From Rhynchopus sp. YZ270_cl-10 (taxonomy: Eukaryota; Euglenozoa; Diplonemea; Diplonemida; Diplonemidae), in NCBI GenBank assembly GCA_964035575.1, contig OZ037852.1, positions 1,302,001 to 1,366,000 of the forward strand: a DNA stretch of 64,000 bases, read 5' to 3'. Positions 22,967 to 32,031 of this stretch are shown here, one piece after another. A program made the position numbers and the translations under genes. The notes below the pieces were generated by a model, which was not told the origin of the DNA, ran no database searches, and saw only the letters and a program-made list of their open reading frames with translations. Numbering within the stretch: the stretch's first letter is position 1; the number at the start of each line of letters is the position of its first letter.

Positions 22967-23000
22967 AAGGTGACTAAACACGACAGGCTTAGGTTCATCT
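22967..23000 (+). repeat. Spacer hairpin, class A variant
   Basis: AAGGTGACTAAACACGACAGG then CTTAGGTTCATCT. Inner stem weakened by one base, outer stem kept. It follows a T/C-rich run. Confidence 0.7.
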
Positions 23001-23032
23001 AAAAAGCCTTTCTTGTTTTTTTTTAAATCCAA

Positions 23033-23100
23033 TGGTGCTTTCGGAAGTCGGTCAACGACCTGTCAGCGACCTGTCAATATTGACCCCTCCGGGAGCACCA
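23033..23100. mobile_element. 68-bp inverted-repeat mini-element (TGGTGCT ... AGCACCA)
   Basis: The ends TGGTGCT and AGCACCA are inverted, and CCGGGAG/TTCGGAA-like and GACCTGTC motifs lie inside. Related termini (TGGTGCTCCGGGAGGGGTC) occur at 45566, 60245 and 61081. Confidence 0.6.
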
Positions 23101-23218
23101 TCTAAAGCTAAGATTGAACACAATATCTTAAACATTTTATTCTAAGCTGCACCCCAAGCTTGTTCTTCTCATCTTCCCATAGTCAGCGCGAAAGCTTCAA
23201 GGTTGAGTCCTTCAAGTC

Positions 23219-23854
23219 CAGGGTATTAGGGTGGTTAAAAAAACTGGTTTTGAAAACCAGTTTTTCCAAAAACTGGTTTTCAAAAAAAAAAAAAAAACAG
23301 AGAAATCTGGAGGGGAAAAAAAACCGACACTTTTCACCAGGCCTTTCTGTAAATGTCGTCCCCAGATTAGGGCGGACTCGATTTTTTTCCCCGCATTTTC
23401 CCCCCGCCTGGTAGAACCGTGGTTGAACCACGGGAGTGCCATTTGGGAAATGGCTGTTCCTTGATTTTTTTTTGCCTGCGGCGCCATTTTTCATTTTGCT
23501 CCGCAAAAAAGGGTTCGTTTGAGTGGCTCTGTGGTGTAAAAAACTAGATTTTTACACCGTACCCTCAAAATTTTTCGCCTGCGGCGCCATTTTATATTAT
23601 TTTTTTGCCCCGCAAAAAAGAAAATACAGTCCCTCTGTTCCCAATGTCTACCCTGGGTCAGCAGCGCCGAAAAATATTTTGAAATCTGGATTCCTGGATA
23701 AGACACTGACCCCACCCCCAAAAAACCCGAAAAAGGTGACTGTGTCCGTCAACGGTGGAGGTTTTCGCCAGAAACACTAGTTTTTGCCGCCCAGGAGAGA
23801 AAACCAGAAAAACCAGTTTTTTCCGGGATTTTGGATTTTCACCCTAATACCCTG
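23219..23854. mobile_element. hAT-like non-autonomous element (636 bp)
   Basis: Termini CAGGGTATTAGGGTG ... CACCCTAATACCCTG are flanked by the exact 8-bp duplication TTCAAGTC (23211-23218 and 23855-23862). A CAGGG terminus plus an 8-bp duplication is the hAT signature. The interior is AT-rich with repeated AAACTGGTTTT palindromes and two GCCTGCGGCGCC hairpins, and no transposase frame. Confidence 0.92.
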
Positions 23855-25104
23855 TTCAAGTCTTTAGAGTAAAAAAAAAAACGAATTGGCAGTGGGTCCT
23901 AAATCACCCCACTCATTTCCCCCCTCCTGACCCACTTTTACTCGTGACTTAATTTTTTTTTTTTTATCACCCTCTCAAAATCTAACTCAGTTTGCCAAAT
24001 GCAAATAGCCCCCCCTCAGGCGGGAAAATATTTCATTTTTTTTTTTTTTTAATGTGATCAAGCAATGAGGCTTGGGGTTTTCTCGCATTTTTTTTTTCTT
24101 CTTTTTGCGCGAAGGTTTGAAGTGCGTGGACAAAAAGAAAAGAGGGAAAAAAAAAAGATACCACTTCACCAATGTGAGCATTGCTGCGAAGTGGCTTAGC
24201 AATCGGATATCATTGCGGGACATGAGAGGAGCAAAATAAAACAACACAATACAAAAAAAAAGCAAAAAAAAAAAAAAAAAATTACATAGTCCGTTCCTTT
24301 TCCATCTGTAGATGATGAGTGCATACCTGAGGCGCTTATCATGTATTCAAGTATTTTTCGTTTATTATTTTTTCCTTCTCAAAAACAAAATTTCATTTTT
24401 ATAGTGTAGAAACAGGCGCCCTTACCCCCCCCGTCGCCCCCCATTTTCCAAATAAAAAGTAAGCGTTCTGATGCTTCAACAGAAAAAGGAAAACAATCTG
24501 TTTTTTTTTTAATATAAACGTAACGAAGGACCCCAGGGAAGGAGCATGTTGGTGTCGGGCAATTCTCTCTTTTTTTTTTTGAGGTGTGGCTCGCGCTGCG
24601 GAGTATTCACAACAAAAAAGGAAAAAATTCAAGTTTTTTTTTTGGAGTAAAAAAAAAAATCTAAGAACCCAACGTTTAACCGCCCCCCACCCCACTTTTT
24701 CATGCAGTGATTGTAAAGTCAAGGGTTATTTTTTTTTTCCAGTCAAGTTTTTTTTTATAGTTGAAATGCCTTTTTTTTGGTGATATTTGAGTACAAGAAA
24801 CCACCTCATTTTCGGTGGGAAGTGGTTGTTTGTTAAAATGCACCAAAAATAAAGGCAAAAAAAAGGGGGAAATAATAATTTAAAAAAAAAAAAACGAGAG
24901 CGGATGTAGTCATCCAGAGTTATTGCCCACCCCTACTCCCCCCTCTTGCAGGGATGTCCTTTTGTTCAGCACCATCTATCTGTTTGTTTGAAACTTTATC
25001 CCACATGGCAAACCGGGCGCTGCGAATAGAAAACCCCCCCTCTGTTCTGTTGAGATTTAAGGTCATCTTATAAGCTTTCTTTTCCCCCCCCTTTTTTTTT
25101 TCTA

Positions 25105-25139
25105 AAGGTGACTAAGCACGAGAGGCTTAGGATCATCTT
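25105..25139 (+). repeat. Spacer hairpin, class A
   Basis: Perfect arms AAGGTGA/TCATCTT and CTAAGC/GCTTAG, loop ACGAGAG, bulge GA. A 3'-half-only copy (GGTCATCTTATAAGCTTTC) lies just upstream at about 25060. Confidence 0.85.
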
Positions 25140-25336
25140 ATAAACTTTTCTTTTTTTTCCCTGCGCATTCCAGGGTGCGATGACCCCCTTCGAAGCGTAT
25201 TGCCTACCGAACATTTTGTGTGTTTTTTTTTTTTTTTTTTTTTTACTTTTTTTTTTTGGATTCTGTACGCGAGGCACATTCCTTTTTTCAATTCCCTCTG
25301 CTTCTTTTTGGGTATCACTTTTTAAGGAAAAAAAAC

Positions 25337-25382
25337 GTGGAGCACACTCTAGGGTGGCTACACTAATACAACCAAGTTTTCA
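25337..25382 (+). repeat. AGTGGAGC-type hairpin repeat
   Basis: GTGGAGCACACTCTAGGGTG then GCTACACTAATACAACC, identical to the pair at 5643-5748, flanked by A runs on both sides. Confidence 0.7.
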
Positions 25383-25466
25383 AAAAAAAAACACTATACA
25401 CTGCAAGACGGGAAAACGGAGAATTTTTTTTTCCCCTCTTTGAGATGTGTGCACAGAGAGTTGCGT

Positions 25467-25507
<41 letters not shown>

Positions 25508-26035
25508 ATGCATTTCAGGCTCTCCGCTAGGATTTCCGATTTTGAAAATATTCTGTTGATGGTCCACGTTGGTGGGGTACATGCTTGCGCCGCAGGCGCA
25601 CGGTACGCAACTTTTTTTTTTACCAACGCCCGATTTTGACTTTTTTGGGACGTTTGAGCACTCACCTCTCCATATCTTCTTCTCCTGAGCTTTTTTGACA
25701 GGTAGAACGGGTCTGAACCACTTAGCAGAACTTTTTTTTTTCTCTTTTTTTCCCCATTTTCAAAAAGTTCTGTTGACAATCAACAGAACTTTAGTACCTA
25801 GCGGAGTGCCTGATGCATTTTATTCTCAGACGGGGATGGTAGGACAGTGAAAAAAAAAAGGAGGGGGTTACTTCTTCTTCTGCTTTTTTTTTTCCCCCTC
25901 TCCTGCGGCAATCCACATCCCCCTATCCCCCCCACCCTTCATCCCTTTTTAGCTGGCGTATGAAAAATTAACCAAAAGAAAAAGCATAAGTAAATACGCT
26001 AGGGGTGTAAAAAAAAAGAAAGCCAAAAAATGTAG

Positions 26036-26060
26036 TGAGAGAGAGAGAGAGAGAGAGAGA
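26036..26060. repeat. GA microsatellite
   Basis: About twelve GA units upstream of the thiolase-like gene. Confidence 0.9.
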
Positions 26061-26194
26061 ACTGTGTTGTCCTAAAAAGACCCCACATCCCCCCCTTTTT
26101 TTTCAACTTTCAACTTCACTATTTTACGCAATCACATTTTCACTCTCCTTTTCCCCCCACCCCCTTCCCCACTCCAGAACAACCCAACTAAAAA

Positions 26195-27832
26195 ATGCTT
26201 CCTGACACTACCCCGGTTATTGTAGGGGTTGCGAGGTATACACACCGTATACTTACAAAGGACTTGTCCGATGCTTTGACACCGCTGCAGCTGATGGCCG
26301 TTGCTGCAAAGGAGGCGCTTGCCGACGCAAAGGTACGTGGCAGTGAGCTTGACTGCGTCGCGACCATGCTCCACATGCACACCATCTACGTCCCACCAGG
26401 CCTCCCCCCGCATTATCCCAACCCGCCAAAGTCGCTTGCTAATAAGGTCGGCGCCGCAGCGGCTGTCTCAAAGAACAACCTCTACATGCAGCCCATGGGA
26501 GGAAACGGCCCGCAGGAGATTCTTTCCTCGATTGGAGAGGAAATCGCGAATGGGAGAATGAAGAGCGCGTTGATCGCAGGGTCGGAGGCGTTGGCGGCGT
26601 TCAAGTTGGCACGCAAGGCAGGAATGGCGCTTCCTGGGGTCACCGAAATTACTGATATGTCCGGCCGCACGATCAAGCTCGCCAAAGACACCAAAGTACT
26701 GCCTTGGGGTGACGACCCGGGTGGTGAGCCCCGCTCCTTCGTCCGCAATAAGGCGCTTATCTCGCAGCCCCAAGCTGCTCATGGCCTTGCTGCAGCACCT
26801 AACGCATACTCCCTCTTCGACCAGGCATACAGAAGGGAACGCTACCAGCACATCCCCAGGGCAGACTACCAGAAGGAGCTGGGCCGCATGATGGCCGAAT
26901 TCTCTGAGGTCGCGAAGCGCGACGGCAACCACTCCTGGGCAACCGAGACCTCGAGCGTCGAGGACATCACCACCGTCTCCCGCGCCAACAGGATTGTTGC
27001 ATACCCGTACCCGAGGGTGATGAACTCCAACATCGATGTCGACCAGAGTGCGGCGCTCGTTGTGATGTCCATCGCAGAGGCACGTCGTTTGGGGGTCCCC
27101 GAAGAAAAGTTTGTGTTCATCCACGCCCACTCCGAAGTCGCGGAGGAGAACTTTGATATGTTAATCCGCCCCAAGCTCACAGTCTCCCCCGCGCTCCGAG
27201 CAATCCGTGAACGCCTGGAAAGCACCCTTCAGCAGCCCCTCTCGACGATTCCTCATAAGGAGATCTACTCATGCTTCCCAGTCGCAGTGCGGCATGCAAG
27301 CTCCGAGTTGGGCATCCCGTTCAGCCATGTCTCCGAAATTTCAAAGACCGGAGGAATGCAGTTCGGCGGCGGACCCGGAAACAACTTCAACCTGCATTCG
27401 ATTGTTGCAATGATGGAAGTCCTCCGCAAGGACCGTGGGGAGAAGGGGTTGGTCACTGCGAATGGAGGCTTCTTCTCGAAGCATGCTGCTGCCGTGTACA
27501 GCACGGAACCAACGGCGTGGGTGCCATCGACAAAGGCAGCAGACCAGAAGAAAGCAAAGGACATCAACGGAACCTTCAAAAAGGTTGTTTTAGACAGAGC
27601 GCCGAACGGTCCTGGAGTCCTTGAGGTGTGGACGGTGGAGTTCAGCATCCATGGCCCCAAGCGTGCCATCGGGCTCGGATCGCTCCAAAACGGCAAACGT
27701 TTCCTCGCAACCAGCACCGACGAAGTCACCATGAAGACCCTCCTCGCGAAGGACATCTTCGACCTGCCCTGCACAGTTTCCTCCCTCAAGGGGAAGTGTA
27801 CCTTTGCTCTGACGGAGGCGGCGAAGATGTGA
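26195..27832 (+). CDS. Thiolase-like protein (SCP2/TLP-type acetyl-CoA acetyltransferase family)
   Basis: 545 residues, intronless; AG at 26176-26177 gives an 18-base leader. The N terminus TPVIVGVARYTHR, the segment GRMKSALIAGSEAL, EIYSCFPVAVRH and TGGMQFGGGPGNNFNLHSI follow the thiolase-like (TLP/SCP2) order. Where true thiolases carry the nucleophilic Cys, it reads MQPMGGNGPQ, as in the TLP branch known from mycobacteria and trypanosomatids, so classical thiolysis is doubtful; the Cys of YSCFP is retained. The C-terminal ~110 residues form the extra domain of this branch. The last residues AKM fit a relaxed PTS1 signal, suggesting a peroxisome or glycosome. Codon use is GC-rich compared with the flanks. 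Confidence 0.85.
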   Translation: MLPDTTPVIVGVARYTHRILTKDLSDALTPLQLMAVAAKEALADAKVRGSELDCVATMLHMHTIYVPPGLPPHYPNPPKSLANKVGAAAAVSKNNLYMQPMGGNGPQEILSSIGEEIANGRMKSALIAGSEALAAFKLARKAGMALPGVTEITDMSGRTIKLAKDTKVLPWGDDPGGEPRSFVRNKALISQPQAAHGLAAAPNAYSLFDQAYRRERYQHIPRADYQKELGRMMAEFSEVAKRDGNHSWATETSSVEDITTVSRANRIVAYPYPRVMNSNIDVDQSAALVVMSIAEARRLGVPEEKFVFIHAHSEVAEENFDMLIRPKLTVSPALRAIRERLESTLQQPLSTIPHKEIYSCFPVAVRHASSELGIPFSHVSEISKTGGMQFGGGPGNNFNLHSIVAMMEVLRKDRGEKGLVTANGGFFSKHAAAVYSTEPTAWVPSTKAADQKKAKDINGTFKKVVLDRAPNGPGVLEVWTVEFSIHGPKRAIGLGSLQNGKRFLATSTDEVTMKTLLAKDIFDLPCTVSSLKGKCTFALTEAAKM

Positions 27833-28004
27833 AAAGTTTGTCTTTTTTTTTTTTCAAAAATCTATTGTGCAGCACATCCTCGTGTCTACACTAATACAAA
27901 AAACCAAAAATACCCCCATTTTTGTCGAGTTTCTCGGTCAGATGGGGGTTATAAGAAATAAATAAAACAGTTCTCTTTGGTGCTCTTTAGGTGGTTTGGG
28001 GTCT

Positions 28005-28030
28005 GCACCCGCCGATGAACGGTGAGGTGT
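28005..28030 (+). repeat. Spacer hairpin, class E
   Basis: GCACC/GGTGT outer stem around CCGATGAACGG, followed by TTGCACTTTCAACTTG. The outer pairs covary with those at 22214. Confidence 0.65.
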
Positions 28031-28250
28031 TTGCACTTTCAACTTGCCCCTTCCTTTTGTTTTAGATGTGGGAGACATCGTACGCATTTTTCTCTTTTTT
28101 TAAAAAGGCAGGCTTTGGGATCTAATTTCCCCCCTGTTTTGTTTTGTTATTCCTACGAAGTTTGCTTTATAGGAGAAATAGTATTACCGGGTACCGCCAC
28201 ATCATCCCTCAAACAGGAGGATTGTGCGATCGACGCAAACAACTTTACTT

Positions 28251-28285
28251 AAGGTGACTAAGCACGAGAGGCTTAGGATCATCTT
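28251..28285 (+). repeat. Spacer hairpin, class A
   Basis: AAGGTGA/TCATCTT and CTAAGC/GCTTAG arms, loop ACGAGAG, bulge GA, then ATAAGCTTTTC. Confidence 0.85.
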
Positions 28286-28625
28286 ATAAGCTTTTCTGAC
28301 TTACGGCAGCAAGGGTACTTTGTAGCACCCTCTATACCTTCTTTTTTTGTAAAAAAAGAATATGAAATAATTACTTCCTACCATTTGGATTTTTTAGTTT
28401 GCTTCTGAAAGAGAAGGAGATGTAAAAAAAGGGCGTTATGATATTGGCAGTTTCGCCCTGGTAGTGTGCGAGGTCACACTTGGCCTGCACATAGTTTGCA
28501 TGCTAAGCAGGGCTGCTTATCACGTTGCGTTCAACAAAAAGGAGAAAAAAATAAACCCCTCTTTGTTGGACGCCGCTGCTTCCAACGAAAACCACCTTTT
28601 TTGTTTTGTTCCATTTCCCCTTATA

Positions 28626-28714
28626 CCACCTGATTTTTACCCCGCGTATAGGCGCGTATAAGGTCGTATAGGTCCGTACGCTCCCTATCATACGCGGGGT
28701 AAAAAATCAGGTGG
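28626..28714. mobile_element. 89-bp miniature inverted-repeat element
   Basis: Arms CCACCTGATTTTTACCCCGC and the inverted GCGGGGTAAAAAATCAGGTGG are flanked by TTATA on both sides (28621-28625 and 28715-28719), a likely 5-bp duplication. The centre holds four CGTATA-type motifs that can also pair. Confidence 0.75.
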
Positions 28715-28845
28715 TTATAACGTTTCGCCTTCTAACAGAAAAAAGCAGTCCTCCCCACTACCCCCACCCCCTTCTTTTACTTTAAAAAATCCCTCCAACC
28801 CCACTTCTTTATTTCATATTTCACTCATCTTCAGATATTTTACAC

Positions 28846-31464
28846 ATGAAGAAGTCAAAGAAGCCCTCTGGGAAGAAGGGGAAGGCGCTGAAAACGAAGC
28901 AGCAGCAGAGAGAGGCGGACCGGCTTCTGGAGGAGGCCATGAAGGCAGCTGAGGAGGCGGCGGCACCGGATGAGAGCTGGCGCACGGTGCTGGTTGGCGA
29001 GGCAAGTCTGGAGCTGGGGTGCAAAGTCGGCGGCTCCGTCCGCGTCCGTGGCCAGCAGGGCGCCATCCGCTACATAGGTCCAGTCTTTTTCGCAGACGGA
29101 GACTGGGTAGGTGTTCACTTCCCAGACCCCCAACCTCACTGGAACGACACCTGCGACGGGTCCGTCTCAGGAACCCGATACTTCCGCTCTGCGGAGCACA
29201 GCGCGATCTTCCTGCGGCAGTCCTCCATCGAGATTGAAGTCATTCCTCCCCCTCCCCCTCCTCCTCCTCCCCCCCCTCCGGTCGAAGAAATTCCTGAAGA
29301 AGTGATTGTCGGAGGGGCGTCTGCATTATTAAAAAAAAGGCGGGATTCGGAAAAAGCGGGGAAAGTCCAAATGAACGAAAAAGGAAAGAAAAAGGGGAAA
29401 GCGAAGAAGGTAGAAAAGATAGCACCACCACCTCTACCACCACCACCTGCCGTGGAAGCGATTGAAACTGAAAAGGAGTCGGACGAATTGCTTGGCTGGG
29501 AAGGTGATGATGTCGCGCTCCCTCCAGACCCAAATCTTGGCGAACCAGCTCTCATCCCATTTTCTGGAGACCCCGCGGAAACTCCAATTCCAAGCATCCC
29601 TGCTACTCCACAACCTGAAAGGGAATCTGGTGATATTCTCAATGCTTCACCTCCGATCACCCCGACACCAGAACCACAGCTTGTTTCCACCATTTTAACG
29701 GAAGCTGTGATTGAGGAGACAAAAGTAGAAAACGATTTTGATGAATTCCGTGAAGTGCATCCTGAATTAGATGACACTGTCTCAGGAGCTGAGAGGATCC
29801 GCTCTCAGTTTCAACGGGCTGGGAGTTTTTGCGATCCTTTTTTATTGGATTTGTTGGCAAAACGGTTTGGGGAGGTGACGGCATGTTTACACACCTTGGA
29901 GGAGGAGGAGGTGCGTGGGGAGGGAGAATCTGCTAGCATTTCATCAGACGTTCTCTCAGCGAGACGGTCTGCCGAGGAAGAGGTCCAAAATTTGCTTCAA
30001 AATGACCCAAAAAATAATGCAAATTTGGCGACCTTAGGGCAGCTTTTTGCAGAAAAAGTGACACCGATTTTTAAAGGAGCAAACACTCTACCCATACTAA
30101 GCAAAGACGACCGGAATACTTTAGAAGAAAATGTTGCAAAGGTGAAGGCGTGCACGGCGCATTTATACGAAACACCCAATGCAGCTGCAGAGGCGCTCAA
30201 TGCAGAGGTCGCGGAGGTGGTGCAGCGGTTTTCCAAATTGGGTCCAGTAGGGCGTTGTGTGCGTGATGAGGAGGAGACGGCAAGAAGGCTTCAGACGGAC
30301 GCAGAGCTGGCGATCGACGAGAAAGAGACGGCAGTGCTGGAGGGAGACACCGAGCGTATGGAGCTCTGCTGTATAGGGTGTATAAAGGCTGGTGAAGCTG
30401 CGACCGCGTCGTTGCAAGTCCTCCTAGAAAAATTCTCCTCCGTCGAAGTAGGTCTCCTCTACCCCTTCCGATCCGTCTTACAACAGCTTCCAGAGCATTT
30501 TGCAGCGCAAAGTGAAACCATTTTGAAGAAGTCTGGTGCAAATGCGGGGCAGATTGAAGCGATGGAGGCAGTGTTGGAGACGGCGTTTACTGAATTTGAG
30601 ACAGCGAAGCACAAACAAAGACAAATTGAGAAGAAGAGGAAACACGACAACGCAGCCTTATGCGCGGACCTTAAGGCAAGAAGCGCAGACATCATGACCA
30701 CCATCGAAGCCAAGGTGCGCGAGCTGCACGCCGTATTATCACAGCGCCAGGAAGCCTCCGATGCAGGCGTGGCCATCACTGCCGCAGTGTGCCGCATCGA
30801 CGCGACCATCTCCTTCGCAGAGCAGATGCAGCTGCAGCTCTCCGACCGCCTCAAACAGGCGCAAAAGCTTGCCCACACCTCCTACACCCACATCTCCGAC
30901 ATCCTTGCAGAAGGCTCCTCCATGGTCACATCCATCGTCGACGCCGTGCGCGAACGCACCAACACAGTCTTCGACGACGAGCTGCGCCTCCAAGAACGCT
31001 ACTACCAATCCTTCTCGCGCCTCTACCTCACCGTCGGCGAGACACGACATAGAAAACAGCTGCAGCTAGACAGCTTTGCTGGGGAACGGGAGCTGTGTGA
31101 GACACGACTAGCATGCTGTGCTGACAGTCTCGATCCAAAGGCGTCAGGGCACGCACAGCAGCGTAACCACTATGCTGGTGTCTGCGGTGCGTTAGAGCAA
31201 AGTGTCTCCGCGTTGACAGCGCATTTGGAGCGATGCGACACGGATTTCACGCGTGGTGTGCAGACAAAGCTTCTTCACGCAGGGCGAACCTGTGCACACC
31301 CCAGTGCTGCGCTTGATGCTGTCGTCGCTAAGTCAGCCTCCCGCCTCAGTGCGTACAAAGATGACTGTGAAGACCGTCTGCGCAACCCGCTCCCTGCAGT
31401 GCTAGACAGAGAGCGTAATGGTGATGGGGCGGACATACCAGAGGAGTTGCCGGTAGGGGCGTAG
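28846..31464 (+). CDS. CAP-Gly domain protein with long coiled-coil tail
   Basis: 872 residues, single exon. Lys-rich start (MKKSKKPSGKKGKALKTK), then a short helix. Residues ~50-118 form a CAP-Gly domain: GAIRYIGPVFFADGDWVGV ... DGSVSGTRYF. The usual GKNDG loop reads HWNDTCDG, with two residues inserted, so tubulin or EB tail binding may be altered. A poly-Pro stretch, a Lys-rich segment, Pro/acidic linkers and then ~550 residues of Ala/Glu/Lys-rich predicted helix follow. Such proteins usually bind microtubule ends or link cargo to them; here a cytoskeletal or flagellar role is inferred. It does not match tubulin cofactor B or E in length. Confidence 0.85.
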   Translation: MKKSKKPSGKKGKALKTKQQQREADRLLEEAMKAAEEAAAPDESWRTVLVGEASLELGCKVGGSVRVRGQQGAIRYIGPVFFADGDWVGVHFPDPQPHWNDTCDGSVSGTRYFRSAEHSAIFLRQSSIEIEVIPPPPPPPPPPPPVEEIPEEVIVGGASALLKKRRDSEKAGKVQMNEKGKKKGKAKKVEKIAPPPLPPPPAVEAIETEKESDELLGWEGDDVALPPDPNLGEPALIPFSGDPAETPIPSIPATPQPERESGDILNASPPITPTPEPQLVSTILTEAVIEETKVENDFDEFREVHPELDDTVSGAERIRSQFQRAGSFCDPFLLDLLAKRFGEVTACLHTLEEEEVRGEGESASISSDVLSARRSAEEEVQNLLQNDPKNNANLATLGQLFAEKVTPIFKGANTLPILSKDDRNTLEENVAKVKACTAHLYETPNAAAEALNAEVAEVVQRFSKLGPVGRCVRDEEETARRLQTDAELAIDEKETAVLEGDTERMELCCIGCIKAGEAATASLQVLLEKFSSVEVGLLYPFRSVLQQLPEHFAAQSETILKKSGANAGQIEAMEAVLETAFTEFETAKHKQRQIEKKRKHDNAALCADLKARSADIMTTIEAKVRELHAVLSQRQEASDAGVAITAAVCRIDATISFAEQMQLQLSDRLKQAQKLAHTSYTHISDILAEGSSMVTSIVDAVRERTNTVFDDELRLQERYYQSFSRLYLTVGETRHRKQLQLDSFAGERELCETRLACCADSLDPKASGHAQQRNHYAGVCGALEQSVSALTAHLERCDTDFTRGVQTKLLHAGRTCAHPSAALDAVVAKSASRLSAYKDDCEDRLRNPLPAVLDRERNGDGADIPEELPVGA

Positions 31465-32031
31465 GGAGGAAAGGATATTGTTAAAGGGAGGGGTTCAAAA
31501 TGGCTGGAGTTCTCGATTTGTGAGGGTTTCTTAAAAGGGGGAAGGGGAAGAGATATTTTTTTTTTTTGTCAGTTTTTTTCCTCTCTGCTTGGTTACCCAG
31601 CGGAGGGGAGGAAAGTCGTGGAAAATGAAAATGAAAAAAAATGTGTCTGTTGATTTAGAGGCACGTCTTGCAAAGTTTATCTGAGAGGGTACACTGCCCA
31701 CGAGAGGGCTTGTGTATTTCCAAGCCAAGTTTAATATTTTTTTATTTATCTGGTCTTCTTTCCCTCGCCCCCCTCTCTCCCCCCCCGGTGTTCTTTTGAA
31801 ACAAAAGGCCTCTGATTAAAAAGCGTACCACCCCAGATTTTTTTTTTTTTTTTGGGTAATTTCCCACAAAACTGAATTCCTCTTGATCAAAGGGTCTTTT
31901 TTACTCTGTAACCCCCCAGCACGCACTTCCCGGGGTTCGATACCCTAACCCCAACCCCCAACGCACCATTTCCCCCCCTTTTTTATCTCACCCCCATCAT
32001 CCTCCACAGGTTTGAGGTGTGGGTGGAGGGC
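31465..32031. other. Spacer before the kinase gene
   Basis: Contains a class B hairpin (31687-31721), T runs and a pyrimidine-rich stretch with AG at 32008-32009. Confidence 0.55.
31687..31721 (+). repeat. Spacer hairpin, class B
   Basis: GGGTACAC pairs with GTGTA-TT-TCC around GCCCACGAGAGGGC. The GCCC/GGGC inner pairs and the ACGAGA loop are intact, with a TT bulge on the 3' arm. Confidence 0.7.

Larger units (their letters stand above)
20611..26194. other. Gene-free spacer of 5.6 kb
   Basis: Dense homopolymer runs, a polypyrimidine array, hairpin elements at 20848, 21184, 21853, 22214, 22967 and 25105, an inverted-repeat element at 21233-21845, a mini-element at 23033 and a hAT-like element at 23219. 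No protein frame longer than low-complexity sequence is convincing. It ends in a pyrimidine tract with AG at 26176-26177. Confidence 0.6.
27833..28845. other. Spacer with hairpins and a small inverted-repeat element
   Basis: Contains a partial AGTGG-type repeat end (27862-27900), class E and class A hairpins and an 89-bp element. AG at 28833-28834 precedes the next ATG by 11 bases. Confidence 0.6.

Noticed and set aside
22214-28030. Hammerhead ribozyme reading of CTGATG/CGATGAA motifs
   Set aside because: The conserved GAAA and third stem are missing, so the catalytic core cannot be drawn.
31930-31955. GGGGTTCGATACCCT resembling a T-arm
   Set aside because: No matching acceptor stem or cloverleaf upstream.
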